A stretch of 64,000 nt of DNA from Cristatella mucedo. Lineage: Eukaryota; Bryozoa; Phylactolaemata; Cristatellidae. Below the pieces are notes generated by a model. The model did no database searches, was not told where the DNA came from, and saw only the letters and a list, made by a program, of their open reading frames with translations. A program made the translations under genes and the position numbers. Positions 41,098 through 53,082 of this stretch are shown piece by piece; within the stretch, counting starts at the first letter, position 1; every line of letters begins with the position of its first letter. Where the stretch lies: contig WPIO01000042.1 of assembly GCA_009760855.2 (NCBI GenBank), positions 2,742,001 through 2,806,000 of the forward strand, given 5' to 3'.

Positions 41098-42147
41098 CCA
41101 ATAGTTACTGCAGCGATAGCCTATCGGATTCGCGCCAAGCAGTTGCTTCCGTTCGAGGTGCAGATCCCTATTAATTAAAGCGAGAAAGTCCGTCCGTCGC
41201 GCGGGCAAGATGGCGAATAATACTTCCGGTAGTGACTTCGTAGTAGGCGCGTAACTTTATGCGCAGCATTGTGTGGACTCAGCGAAGCGAGTCCGCAGGC
41301 AATAAGCTCTGAAGTTTGCTATGCAGTTGAACGTCTTGTAACATTTAAAATGTCCGAGCGAGCAAAAGCCCTTTAACAGCCTCGGTCAGAGGCACTAAAG
41401 GGCTTTCGCTGGGGCACGGAGCTGAACGCGATTTTCTGCTTAGACGGACTGCTGCTTTGCAGGTGACGCAATGCTCGTCCTTTATCGCAGCACCCATGTG
41501 CTTTTGTAGCATCCTAGTAGGGCGTTAATGTCAGCAGCGGGCTTTTGAAGCCTGCGGCTGTAAAGCCCCGCCCAGGGAGGGAGTCCTGCTTTCCTTTACT
41601 CTCGTAGTCAGTCGGCCGGCGAAGTCATTCCCAGGCCGAGATTCAGTGCGAGCCTCGAGATCGATTTAGTCGACGGATGTGCTCGCGCGTCATCGGATGT
41701 GCTGACGAGCGTCTTACGCGGTATGATTAAATAGTGTTATGTCGCGACACAGTCATGCATGGCCTCTAGTTATCGTGCAGCCAGCCAGTTAGTGAGCTCT
41801 CGGAAGCTTTGCCTCAAAGCTCCGGCCTGCGCTGCTTTAGACCACTTCCCGGCCGCTCTGTCGCCGCCAGCCGACGATCAAAAGAGCTTATTATTCTATC
41901 TCTCTAGGGGGCGTGCACTCCCCCATATAGCCGTCACGATGCTCTGAGAACGGGCGGTTGGTTTAGGCTCCTGTGCACCCGACAAGCGCTCGAGCACACT
42001 GAAGCCGTGATCAAGCCTGTCGACGACTATGAGCTTGACACCTTACGGTTGCAGGTCACGATCTGCAGATGCCATCAGCAGTTTTCGTGAGGATTGCACG
42101 CAGAAGCTACACAGTGATGCCATCTTGCTCCCTTTGCTTCTCTTCTC
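41098..42147. other. no gene recognised; imperfect hairpin
   Basis: At 41361-41412 an imperfect hairpin pairs AGCAAAAGCCCTTTAACAGC with the inverse of CACTAAAGGGCTTTCGCT. Short GGATGTGCTCGCG/GGATGTGCTGACG repeats occur near 41676-41710. No gene is seen. Confidence 0.4.
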
Positions 42148-42167
42148 TCCCTCTCTCTCTCTCTCTT

Positions 42168-42200
<33 letters not shown>

Positions 42201-42365
42201 ATCTCTCTGTCTCTGTCTCTCTATCTCTCTGTGTCTCTGTGTGTGTGTGTGTGTGTCTCTCTCTCTTCCTTTCTCTCTCTCTCTCTTCCTCTTCTCTCCC
42301 TGTTCTCTCTCTCCCGTCTCTCTTCTCTCTATCCCGCCTAGATGATCTCTCCCTCTCTCTCTCCC

Positions 42366-42402
<37 letters not shown>

Positions 42403-42429
42403 GTCTCTCTTCTCTCTCTCTCTTTCTCG

Positions 42430-42466
<37 letters not shown>

Positions 42467-42642
42467 CTCTCTTCTCTCCCGTCTCTCTTCTCTCCTCATC
42501 TCCTCCCTCTTCTCTCTCTCTCTCTCTCTTTTCTCTCTCCCGTCTCTCTTCTCTCTCTCTCTCTTTCTCGCGCGCTCTCTCTCTTCTCTCTCTCTCTCAC
42601 TCTCTCTTCTCTCTCTCTGCTCTCTCTCTCTCTCTCCCGTCT

Positions 42643-42702
<60 letters not shown>

Positions 42703-42767
42703 GTCTCTCTTCTCTCTCTCTATTTCTCGCTCTCTCTCTCTCTCTCTCTTCTCTCTCTCCTGTCTCT

Positions 42768-42817
<50 letters not shown>

Positions 42818-42852
42818 CTCCTCTCTCTCTATCTCTCTCTCTCTCTCTCTCC
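42148..42852. repeat. (CT)n microsatellite, about 700 bp, compound
   Basis: CT tracts are interrupted by CCCGTCTCTCTTCTCTC modules and a short (GT)n at 42238-42256. The module repeats several times, so segmental duplication took place within the array. The Ser/Leu frames are repeat translations. Confidence 0.97.
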
Positions 42853-43089
42853 ACCTCCCGTTTATTCTCTCTCCCCTCCCCTCTCTTTTCCCATCGACCT
42901 CTCCTAAACCGACCCACCATTCCCCATTCCCCATCTCTCTGCTCCATCAAATGTTACCACCCTGTTGCCTACCATTCGGACGCTCCCGGGCGATGCGATT
43001 GCGCCGCGCCGCTTTTCTGCAGCGGCGGGCCGGCGCATCAGGGCGCCTGGCTTCCCGGAGCACCGACTGCCTTGTTATTCTGACTAAGC

Positions 43090-43648
43090 ATGGAGCCCCT
43101 ATATGGACAAGCTATTGGCCGCCAGCAGGCCTCCTGCCCTGATAGGTTGGCCCAATTAGCCGTCGCCGCCGCCGCTCAGCGGCGGCCGCCACCGTCGGCT
43201 GTCTGCTGGGATCTCTCACAAGGCAGGTGCTCGGTGTCTGGCTCGATCGAAGCGGGCAATGGGCATTTGCAGCTGAACCTCTGCAGCTGGAAAGACACCG
43301 ACCACCGGCTCAGCCCAGCCCTTCAGCTCTTCAGCTCGCCGCACGCTGCAGCTGTAGCACCTGCGGCGGCCGTGCCGCTGCGTCGGCGGGCGGCGGCGGT
43401 GGGCGGAGTCGGTCAGGGCCCAGTCATCACCCGCGTCGAGCCGGCCTCTCCGCTGCTTCCATTCGAACCAGCTCCGGCAGAGCGCGGTGCCGCTGCTAGC
43501 CAGGGTGCCAAGCCCAAGGACCCCAAAGGCGGCCGTCGTCTCTACGCGCGCACCGCCGCCTACGCGCACCTTCGCCTACGACGGGCAGCCGGCGTGAAGC
43601 AGCTCGGCGGTGGCGGCGCGAACGAGCAGCCGCCGAAATTGATGACAG
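43090..43648 (+). CDS. candidate upstream exon, GC-rich open frame (speculative)
   Basis: The open frame from the ATG at 43090 is Ala/Pro/Arg/Gly-rich, with AKPKDPKGGRRLYARTAAYA and ending near GANEQPPKLMT. It lies in a GC-rich, CpG-rich block (about 42960-43980). At 43648 the sequence ATGACAG|GTAGAG is an acceptable splice donor. Splicing there leaves phase 1 (a single G), which matches the two-base start (CC) of the exon-like frame at 46293 and would create a GCC Ala codon. By chance alone this match happens one time in three. The frame could equally be a non-coding by-product of high GC. I recognise no domain. Confidence 0.25.
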
Positions 43649-43726
43649 GTAGAGAGAAAGACAGAGAGAGAGAGAGGCACTGTCTGTCTGTCAAGCTTCT
43701 CGCAGGCTCGTCCTAACTCGACCCAA

Positions 43727-43728
<2 letters not shown>

Positions 43729-43757
<29 letters not shown>
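43729..43757. repeat. (CGG)n trinucleotide repeat
   Basis: About ten CGG units in the GC-rich block. Confidence 0.95.
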
Positions 43758-43758
<1 letters not shown>

Positions 43759-44543
43759 TACGCCTCGCGTTCCTCATGCCATCCCCTGGTAAGACGCGAG
43801 CGGCGGCTCTTGCAGTGACTGCCGCTTCTGCTAGTGCCCGGAGCCGTCGTTTACAACAAACCGGGCGGGTCGCTTTTCGGACCCAGAGCTGCTGGCTGCT
43901 CGCCGTTCGGCCGCTCCTAGCGCCGGCAACCCACACGGGCGGAGCTAGATTGCGAGAGGAGTTTGCGATTCAAAGGTGTCTTTCCGTTTGGTTTACAGTG
44001 CTTCCGATAGAAGTAAGTAAATGTGACCTGTCAAGACGAAGTTGCCGCCGAGAACCTAATATGCAGTTGGAATATGTGTCATAGAATAGCCAATCTGTAT
44101 AATACACTTGTCACGTAAAAAAAAGTGCTTTCCGCGAACTGCTGTAACTGGACCCAGAACTTCTAAATTCGTCACTCTACGACACATGATCACGTGTGTA
44201 TAGCTATCGCAGCTGATCTCGGATTACGTCAGTGCCTGGGCGGCATGTACAGTACATGGTGTACTCGAGCAGAGAGGCACGTACGGGTCTGCACGTGGGG
44301 TGGGTTTACGCAGCACCAGGCTTCGTGCTGACTCATGAGCAAACGGTTAAAACTAATCTACTTTCCATTCGAGCACCAGATGCAGCTCCTCGTGCGACTG
44401 TAGTGCGAAGGTTGCATGCATGTATATAGGGACAAGTCGATGATGAGAAAGAAACTGTAAAGTATTCCTAGATGTGCGATGTACCGAGTCTGATGGACAA
44501 AGAAGCCGACTACTTCCTATCGCATTTTTGTGGCGACGCTTAT
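43758..44543. other. no gene recognised
   Basis: GC-rich at first, then ordinary composition. Frame 43776-44084 (+) has no motif. Confidence 0.35.
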
Positions 44544-44826
<283 letters not shown>

Positions 44827-45382
44827 AGTCATCGCCGAGCAGGTACTGTTTCCCCGAAGGATTTTTGTGGTGTCCGCCATTCGATGTGAGAGTCAGTTTT
44901 TGCATAACGGTGGAGCTGCCGAGTCTGCTCTCTGCTGGGTGCCACATATTCTGATCCTATCCCCGCGAACGGCCGGGTTGGGGGTCATAGCCTGCATAGT
45001 CTCAAGTCTGGTAGGGCCTGGCTGTGGCCGGCAGCAGAGAAAAAGGTGTGCCCTTCTGTAGCAGTGGTGCACGGTTTGTTTGTAAAGCGCACGTTTACTT
45101 CGAGCTCGATGTTTTTCGCATCGAGCTATCGGACAACGTGACTCGTTTCTCACACCCGTGACCTTATTATTAGCCGCTCGGCAGATTTCTGTCGGTAAAG
45201 AAGAAGCGGCACGGGTGAGGGCACCTGGCGTTCAGAGCGGACAGCGCTGGCAGCCGGGCAGGCCGACTCAAAAAAGCTGGCCCGATGGCGATCCTGGTGG
45301 AATCGAATGCAACCGAAGCCCCTGCCTACCACCACCATGCACTGCCACCATCTAGCCACATTCGCTGATCGTCCCTCCCTCA

Positions 45383-45461
45383 GCCGAGGAGCTGCCAGAC
45401 AGACAGACAGACAGACCGACAGACTGCCGGGCCACGTCTCTCTGTCTGGCAGCTCCTCGGC
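45383..45461. repeat. inverted repeat with 20-bp perfect arms
   Basis: GCCGAGGAGCTGCCAGACAG (45383-45402) is the exact reverse complement of 45442-45461. The 39-nt loop begins with a GACA microsatellite. Confidence 0.93.
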
Positions 45462-45634
45462 TCCTCTAGCGTGGACTGCTCCTCCTTCATGCTGAAGCTG
45501 GCCTGGATGTTAAGCTGGGTTGACTTCCAAGATCATACTTTCTCACGACTGTCTCTTTAACTGGCAAGATCATCAACCGATTTTGGCCGAGATCACAAAA
45601 GAGCATCGTCAGCATCACGGTAAGTTAGATCTGT

Positions 45635-45812
45635 AGAGTTAGAGCAGTTGGGCCCACCGGTTCGGGAGCCGGCAAAGTCTTTGCAACTGAAATGCTGAAA
45701 AGATCCGTCGGTTTTCCCTGCCAGATCATTTCCATAGATGCGCTTTCGCTAATAGACCTCATGGGTGCAAGCCAACGATTTGGTCTGCTCAAGAGAGCCA
45801 GCCGGAGGCGAT
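45635..45812 (+). pseudogene. P-loop-like fragment, possible tRNA isopentenyltransferase relic (weak)
   Basis: The open segment AVGPTGSGAGKVFATEML ... GFPCQIISIDALSLIDLMGA resembles the start of MiaA-type tRNA dimethylallyltransferases (GPTxSGKT ... PxEIISxDS). It has two extra residues in the P-loop and Val in place of the needed Thr/Ser. It closes with a stop after about 58 codons and is not joined to anything by a clear frame. The likeness may be chance. Confidence 0.15.
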
Positions 45813-45855
45813 AACATTATAGGTTAGTGCTGCAGGCGATGTATTGGCCGTAAAT

Positions 45856-45857
<2 letters not shown>

Positions 45858-45888
<31 letters not shown>
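45858..45888. repeat. (TA)n microsatellite
   Basis: A short pure TA tract. Confidence 0.95.
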
Positions 45889-45890
<2 letters not shown>

Positions 45891-46292
45891 ATTCATACAC
45901 ATATGTTAATCGCTGCTCTTTCTGGTAGAAGAGTACTGCAATATCGACGAAGATATACTGGCTGCCCTAGCATCAAAGCATAGGCAAATTTAGCTTCCCT
46001 TTCTGGGAGCACATCTAGTTAGTGGTATTACGGTTTTCCAATAGATTCACCACCCCAGTAAGACAACCAACGGTCGGAAATCCAACGGATCGATACAGCG
46101 CCGGTCTGTTGACAAAGCCGGCAGGGCAAAGCCTCTGGGCGACACCTCTGGCAGTCAATCGGTAATCGGCTCGCTGCGCCTGCCAAAGCAGGCAAACTAG
46201 GCAGTCCCCCAAGAGAGTCTCTACCGGAGGCCTTTACATTGATAGCCGTGCTGCATGTGACGGCAGACTGTCAAAATTTCCTTTTTTTGCAG

Positions 46293-46865
46293 CCACTTGG
46301 ATTGCCAAGAGCTCCAATCAGAAAGCCTTGTGCGACCACCAGGTCGAAGCTCAGGCCATGTCACGACTGAACGACCGTGACCCCTTGTACCGTTTCAACG
46401 CCCGGTTTGCAGACACCCTGGAGCCGTCCGCCGAGGTCCGCCATCGAAATCGGATCCGAAGCGATGGCTGCAGGCCGACCAGCTCCATCGAAGGCAGCAC
46501 AGGCGGCAGTATCGGCGGCAGCAGTATCGGCGGCGGTGTGGCCGGCAGCAGCTGCAGTGGTGGAGGCGGCGGCGGCGGCAGCTCGTCGGCGACGGCCAAG
46601 CCTGAAGGCAAGAGGTCGGGCGATGCTCGATTCAGGCGTCGACGCGACGCCAGGTACAGGACGCAGCCGGTCACTTTCGACGAGATAAAAGAGATTGACG
46701 AGCTGCTCACGGACGACGGCTCGGGCTCGGCGGCTGCTGGCGGTGGCGGCGGACCAGTCGAGCCGTCTCAGAGGCAGCTGCGACAGCAGGACAGCTGCCC
46801 TGGCCTGCTGCTCACCTGCAGCTTCCAGCTTGCATCTTCGGTAGCAGCTGACAGCGGCGGGGGCA

Positions 46866-46931
<66 letters not shown>

Positions 46932-46984
46932 CGGCCAGAAGCGGCGGCGGTGGCAGCAGCAAATGTAGAAGGGATTCCGAATAG
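46293..46984 (+). CDS. candidate terminal exon, polyGln/polyGly protein of unknown function
   Basis: This is the best host-gene candidate. An acceptor-like TTTCCTTTTTTTGCAG ends at 46292. The frame is open from there to the TAG at 46982-46984: TWIAKSSNQKALCDHQVEA, first in-frame ATG at about 46358 (MSRLNDRDPLYRFNARFADT), then charged EVRHRNRIRS. Gly/Ser low-complexity follows. Next is a basic and acidic stretch, RFRRRRDARYRTQPVTFDEI then KEIDELLTDD, with normal complexity, which looks selected. After more Gly comes a run of about 21 Gln from pure CAG, and the C-terminus CRRDSE. I do not recognise the family. It could instead be a single-exon frame starting at the internal ATG. Confidence 0.55.
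46868..46930. repeat. (CAG)n trinucleotide repeat
   Basis: About 21 pure CAG codons encode polyglutamine in the exon-like frame. Confidence 0.97.
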
Positions 46985-48284
46985 GTGCATTCGCAGCAGC
47001 GCAGTGCACCACGACGAACTCGGGGGGGGGGGGAGGGGGAGGGGGAGCTGCCCTGAAGACAACGAGTTTCAGCTTGCTTGCTAGGCTGAAGCTGCAAGTG
47101 CAGGGGGCGGGGTACTTTCTTCAATGCACCGATAAGAAAGAGACCTGGGCGTCAGTTCATACACTGGTGCTGAAAAACCGGTTGCTTAGAAAAAGCAAGA
47201 GAATCGCTTCGCGCCACTGCGGATGGCTGCCGTCGGCCTCAGCAGCAGCAGCAGCAGCAGCAATGGCTGTTGCAATGGCAGCTGCAGCTAGCTGCAGGCG
47301 CCTTTGCTTGGTTGCAGTCGGCGAACATTCGTGCAGCCAAAGCTTCTGCTGCTGCTGTTAGTGCACTAAGCTTCCATAGCATCGACTGTTGCAGAACTGT
47401 TATAAGTTCGCACCTGCCGATTGACTATGCTGAGTTCGCCTTGGCTCGTCCGAGTTCGCCATGACTCACCGCAAAGGTGCCTGGACATGACTGGCTGCTG
47501 CGAACTCATCTCAGGCGAGTGCTACGTCCCGGCGGGTGTCCCGCACGGCTGCTAGTGTTTCCCCTTGCTGTGACGTTTCGTGGGACCCTTCATTGTGCAC
47601 AGAGTACAGCGGCGACAGTCGAGAGTGCGCAGCCGCCAGCATGGATTTCCCGTGCCCGCTGGCACGGTGCTTTCGTACGAGCATCCAAAGCCTGTCTGCG
47701 AACTGGCTACTGCTGGCAACGCATGAGTGTATGAGTGGCTGAATAGAGTCTAGTTATCGCTGGCTAAGTGCACATGTAACACGAAACCTGTCCGAACTGG
47801 AGCGCACTAAAGGCGCTATTCAAACATTTAAACTTGAATAAAAACTGCTCCTCTCGACTCGGAACGTATCGCAACACGTCACGTGACCTGCAGCGTAGCG
47901 CTTCCGCTTTTTGGAGGACCGTCCCTTGCTGTCGAAAGTGGTACAGGCTGCGGGCCATCTGTGAGCTGCACGGTGCAAGTTTCCGGCAGTAGTCCCTATC
48001 GGCGACGGTGATAGTGAAGATGACGGTGACATTAGCCACCCTTCCATAGACTTTTCGCTCCCAATCACGAATGACCAAACGAAGCAACACTTGTGCTGCC
48101 TCTTTCATTCCCAACCCCTCAGACGAATGTTTTCACGTAATGTTTTAACTAACTTGAATTTAATTAGCTTTAAACTTAATTAAATTATAATTTTATTTAA
48201 TTAACGAATGAATTCACACCAACCCCTCAGACGAAGCTGCCAGCGATCCGGCAATTGTCAGTTGCATTGCCTTGACTATAATAC
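46985..48284. other. no further exon recognised
   Basis: A G-run lies at 47021-47047 and a short CAG run at 47237-47262. I see no AATAAA close downstream of the candidate terminal exon, which weakens that model. Other frames have no motif. Confidence 0.35.
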
Positions 48285-48440
48285 TAATACTAGGTCTTTT
48301 GTATAGCGGCCAAGCAGGATTTGACCTCTCTCTCTCTCTGTACAGGCGCTTTATGTCTCGCTGAAAGGGAATTAATAAACAAGGGTTAGTAACGTGCACG
48401 GACTCAAACTGCAAAAGCAGAGGAGTATCATGCCTTGGCC
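48285..48440 (-). mobile_element. probable L2/SINE 3' tail fragment, decayed
   Basis: TTTTGTATAGCGGCCAAGCA, then TCTCTCTCTGTACAGGCGCT and TTATGTCTCGCTGAAAGGGA are collinear with the antisense L2-A/SINE2 3' hairpin region (TGTATAGCGCCC...TCTCTCTAGGCGCTTTACAT). Substitutions are many. Confidence 0.45.
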
Positions 48441-48537
48441 TGAAGATCGTGTCGCAGACTAAAGAAAACACGACCTACGGCCGCCGAACGGAGGGATCTA
48501 CAATACAATACTTTGTATTGTAGATTGTATTGTATTG

Positions 48538-48703
48538 CTGATGTAACAGCCTCTTTTTGTATAGCGACAGAAGAGCCTTTACGGCTATCTCCACCGCTTG
48601 CAGCTGGCGATAAAGGATCGCCCACCGCAGGAATCGAATCCACGACCTCGGGGCCGAGGTCGTGAAAAGCAACCGCCTTACCTAGTGTGCCATTACGGTT
48701 TGC
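48538..48703 (-). mobile_element. SINE1 (long-palindrome form)
   Basis: The minus strand gives GTAATGGCACACTAGGTAAG, GGCGGTTGCTTTTCACGACC, the CCTCGGCCCCGAGG palindrome, GGATTCGATTCC (B box) and the SINE1 body. It is flanked on the left by a small TACAATACAA/TTGTATTGTA hairpin (48503-48526). Confidence 0.88.
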
Positions 48704-49900
48704 CTGTATTAGTATTACTTTTATATCACTTGTCACGTCTAGCAGCCGTTTTCACATTTGTAGCATATAGCATTTGGTAGCATAGGAAAGCTTGCAGCCC
48801 GTTGGCACTCGATCAACCCTGGGCGTAGGCAAACCAAGCATGATTAATAGGCAGCCCTGGACAGGCATCGTCGTGCCCGCGTGAATTCCCAGAACGAGAC
48901 GCTCTTATCAGAATGGCTACCCAGTTGACGGCGGTTTGCTGCGTACGGCGGTCAGACTAAGCGTGACGGCAGGGCAAAAACAAACTCTCGTGCTGTTTAT
49001 CAGCAAGCATGACGCATTCGCAAGGACCACAACTGTCTCGTGTACTCCTCCTACATTTCCGGCCTCTTTCATCAGGTTGCAACGCGCCAACCAAACCGCG
49101 CCCGCAGAGCAGCAGGCGGAAATGATGCGTAACGAGTGGACCGATGAAAGGACCGATTAAGGTCGCATTCATCAAACTTCGACGTTCGCTCTTGCGTTTC
49201 CAGTCTACGCTTTCCGAGCAATACGTGTTTTCCCCAGCGTTTGGGGCAATCCGATAATAAATCTATTCGAATGGGCTACTGGGTCTCGCACCCAAACTGT
49301 TTCTCGGTGGGGCGTTCTTTGTTGAACTCTCTTTGGCCAGTCCAGCGCCGCAGAGCGGGCTCTGCGGGGCGCGTCGCTCGTCGGTCGCGTGTTTCCATGT
49401 CAGCGTCGGTCGCGCGACTTCGCGACGGCTTCGATCGCGAAAGTCGGCGCTTTTACTGAACGCCAATGGAGATGTCGCCGCCAGTGAAGGTGTTGTCGCA
49501 CTCCGTGAGTGCAGCATGTTTGCACAGGAACGTCCCTCGGGAATGCCCACAGGGAATGGGATGCCATCGATTGCCTGCGAGGGTTTTAACTAGGGGCATC
49601 TGGTGGTGCGACCTGGTGGGATGATTTAGTTAGGAAGATTCACTGGAAGATAGAAGTTATGTAATGAGGATAATAATAATATTGACATTATTGAAATTAA
49701 TAAGATATGCATATAGCACGCAAACAAAATAACTCTCTAAGCGTTTTACTAGGAGTAGCGCCTCAGCAGAACGCGAGGCTCTGGAAACAGTGCATCACTT
49801 TCAGGGGGTTATCCGCCAGGGGTCTGGCATTCTGTTCTCGCATATTCCCCAACCCTGGGGGGAGGGGGGGGTTCTTCCGAGCAACCCTAACTCCAATCGC
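48704..49900. other. no gene recognised
   Basis: GC-richer at 49320-49450, with overlapping frames on both strands and no motif. A+T-rich at 49640-49740. Confidence 0.35.
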
Positions 49901-49936
49901 CTGGCTCGGCGGCGCTACGAACTACAGCAGTATGGC

Positions 49937-49973
49937 GCGGAGGCCCGGAACCGTTGCGGCTCCGGGCCTCCGC
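49937..49973. repeat. perfect inverted repeat, 13-bp stem
   Basis: GCGGAGGCCCGGA (49937-49949) is the reverse complement of 49961-49973, with an 11-nt loop. It lies about 240 bp upstream of the TATA box. Confidence 0.92.
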
Positions 49974-50175
49974 TGCAACGACGACGACGCTCTAGCGCGC
50001 GCTCCTCGCCGAAATCGATGAGCAGCGCGCTCATCACGTGCCAGCGTGGCACTGCGACAGCGTGTGCTGGCACCTACGCGCGCGACTTTTAGTTTCAAGA
50101 CTCCAACGCTGGCAGGTTTCGTCAGCCGCGCTGCAGGGCTACGACCCAAGCGACTCCTCAGCGGAGCTGGTCCGC

Positions 50176-50184
50176 TATAAATAG
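50176..50184 (+). promoter_or_regulatory. TATA box of a candidate RNA polymerase II promoter
   Basis: GCTATAAATAGG is a near-optimal TATA box in a GC-rich, CpG-rich block (about 49900-50290). The expected start site is roughly 25-30 bp downstream (about 50206, near GCGCACAATATC). A consensus donor follows 80 bp later, which strengthens the promoter reading. Confidence 0.5.
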
Positions 50185-50205
50185 GCCTGCGGGCGGCCGC
50201 GCACA

Positions 50206-50287
50206 ATATCTCCCAGTGCTGAATAAGCCCGCCCCTGCAGACTGAATCCGGCCTGTCGCAGCAGCCGCGTGGTCCGTCCCCGGCGAA
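50206..50287 (+). ncRNA. candidate untranslated first exon
   Basis: It runs from the predicted start site to the donor CGAA|GTGAGTAT at 50288. The matching acceptor CTCTCTCTTTTTCCCGCAG ends at 50761 and would start exon 2 with AGCGACCCTGGCAAAGAG. The 474-bp intron is filled mainly by a (TA)n tract. No ATG-initiated frame spans the junction, so this is either a 5' UTR or a non-coding transcript. Confidence 0.35.
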
Positions 50288-50294
50288 GTGAGTA

Positions 50295-50542
<248 letters not shown>

Positions 50543-50832
50543 GCGCGAACGCATTCTCAAGGAGCGCCGCGACGGCCTCGTCAGTACTCGCCGGGGCCGT
50601 TGGAAGGAGCCGAACGCTGCTCGCAATAAGTATTTATGCTCAGGGTCGTCAGAGGACGCGGCGGCAGGGCGATGGCTTGCGTGCGTGCGTGCATGTCTCG
50701 CCGCTTCAGGACGGCCACCGTAGGAGCCGGCGGCTAAAGTAGCTCTCTCTTTTTCCCGCAGAGCGACCCTGGCAAAGAGTCGCTGCCACGGACATCGGGG
50801 CAGCGACTGTCTCGAGCTAATTTAGCTGCCAG

Positions 50833-51127
<295 letters not shown>

Positions 51128-51131
<4 letters not shown>

Positions 51132-52364
51132 TTTATCGAGTGGCTCGAGGTTCGCACGTCCTGAGGTCAGCGATAGCCTACAGCTGCGACCTGGCACAGC
51201 GAGCTGCTACTCGCATTAGTAGTCGAGCCGCTCAAGCTAAGAAGAAGTGGAATTGTGGTTTTGATGGCGCTTTGGCCGCTAATCGGCTCTTGAGATCGGG
51301 CAGTGTGTTTACGTATACCCATCCCTCCGCGTCAGACTGGAACCAATCCCCGAGACAGCAGCTGCAGGTGTTGAGCAAGCCGACCGCTGCGTATAATGGG
51401 ACAAGAGTAACCAAGGGCTCAGCTTTCGACGAGCGCTAACAAGCCGACGGCGAGGCCTCGCAGTGTCCGCATCAACCGCTGAAAGCCGGCGCGGATACGA
51501 CCGCTTCCGTTGCAACCCAGTTCCGGGTCAGGCTCGCCAGCGGCGGATACCGCCGCCGCCGCCACTGCTCCGTTTAGGCGGCCACAATGCCGCGACAGCG
51601 GAGCCTGCGCCACTGAAAGGTCACTCAATAATCTACGGGCGCCTCCCGTCTACGCATTGAGCGAGGCGGAGGGGTAGTCACAATCGCGGGGACCCACTGG
51701 CCGCTCTGCTAAGGTATACGAAACACTCCGGAACTCTGCTCTCCGGTTCCGCAAGAGTACGTCCAATGCTGCGGCTCGACCTCGACCCTTCTGCCTCGCT
51801 CCCGACGGGCAAATAATCTGTCCGATTCTCTCTGAGCCAGCGATCTCTCAACATCGACCCTGTCCTGAAACCGATCGGATACACGGCCGCATCTCTCGAG
51901 AAAGCCAGCGACGCACTGGAGCGGCTCTCCTGGATAGCCGCTCCTGGATCCTGGATAGCGAATATCTCCTGGATAGCCGCGACGGAGGCCAAGGCCTCCG
52001 TCGCGGCTAGTTTTAATTAGCGGCGTCCGGGTAAACAACCTCGGGTGCAGAACTAGATAGGAAAATCTGCTGGAAACCAAAGGATCAATTTAGCGTAGAG
52101 TGACGGGGCTTATCCGACTGCCTGACCTAACCCAGACAAGAATACCTGCAGCTGTGAAAGGTCATGAAGACACGCGTTACCCATTCGAAGGAATACGCCG
52201 ACAAGTAGTCTGCATGCCAAATCTACTGTCACACCCTGCAATAAATTTGCATCTTTTAAGCCTCGCCTAAAGACGTAGCCGTTCGGATTAGCATTTCCTT
52301 CGCCCAAGTGAGCCTCTCTTTTTGTTCCGGTGTACATCGCGTGCTTACCTGTGCATTTTATGAT
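51128..52364. other. no gene recognised; short repeats near 51930-52010
   Basis: At 51927-51985 TCCTGGATAGC recurs about four times with spacing variants. A 17-bp-arm palindrome follows at 51974-52009. Other frames lack motifs. Confidence 0.4.
51974..52009. repeat. perfect palindrome, 17-bp arms, AA spacer
   Basis: TAGCCGCGACGGAGGCC (51974-51990) is the exact reverse complement of 51993-52009. Confidence 0.95.
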
Positions 52365-52445
52365 AAATAATAATAATATAGCGCTGTCAACTTAATCTCG
52401 TTAAAGGCACTTTACATATGCTGTAAAAGGAGCACGATCTAATGG
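52365..52445 (-). mobile_element. L2-A LINE 3' UTR fragment
   Basis: AATAATAATATAGCGCTGTC, CTTAATCTCGTTAAAGGCAC and TTTACATATGCTGTAAAAGG match the antisense L2-A 3' end, including the AAT tail. Only the UTR is present. Confidence 0.75.
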
Positions 52446-52645
52446 TTAGTATCGGTGATTATTACTAAATCAGCGTCCCTGGGTATATTCTCATGTCCTT
52501 TACATGTTTTTCGAAGCAAGCTACTTAGGTTAAAATTAACTTTTGATTATTGCCTCTCTTGGAACCAGCTACAAAGCACCTGAATAGAGATTTAGCTATT
52601 ATTAGTAGTATTGATGATAGCCATTATTTCCGGTTCCTACTAGCA

Positions 52646-52788
<143 letters not shown>

Positions 52789-53054
52789 GGCGGCGATGCC
52801 TCGCCGCGACTGCCGTTCGGCGTTTCTAGCGTCTGCCGTTCGGCGGCAAACCGCCCGTCGGGCCGTGCACGTCTGCCGAGCAGAGGGACTTGAGAAGCGA
52901 AAAACTTATGCACGGGCGAATGGTGCGCGTGACTCTCGACCGGCGGCGAGAACGTCCGGTAGCGGCAGCAATAATAATATGCGTGCGAAACTGGTAGCGC
53001 GCCGCCGCCGCCGACGATCGCCCTGCGCCTTGGGCGGTCGGCTTGGAGGACGGC

Positions 53055-53082
53055 GGCGGCGGCGGCGGCGGCGGCGGACGCC
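53055..53082. repeat. (CGG)n trinucleotide repeat
   Basis: About eight CGG units in a short GC-rich stretch (52790-53090). Confidence 0.9.

Noticed and set aside
45540-45625. Exon ending at CATCACG|GTAAGT
   Set aside because: The donor is good and phase fits 46293, but the open segment is only about 100 nt with no convincing upstream acceptor. Mentioned only as an alternative.
46361-47062. 233-codon minus-strand frame opposite the CAG-repeat exon
   Set aside because: Its polyleucine run is the complement of the CAG repeat. The plus strand has the splice acceptor and the non-repetitive charged segment.
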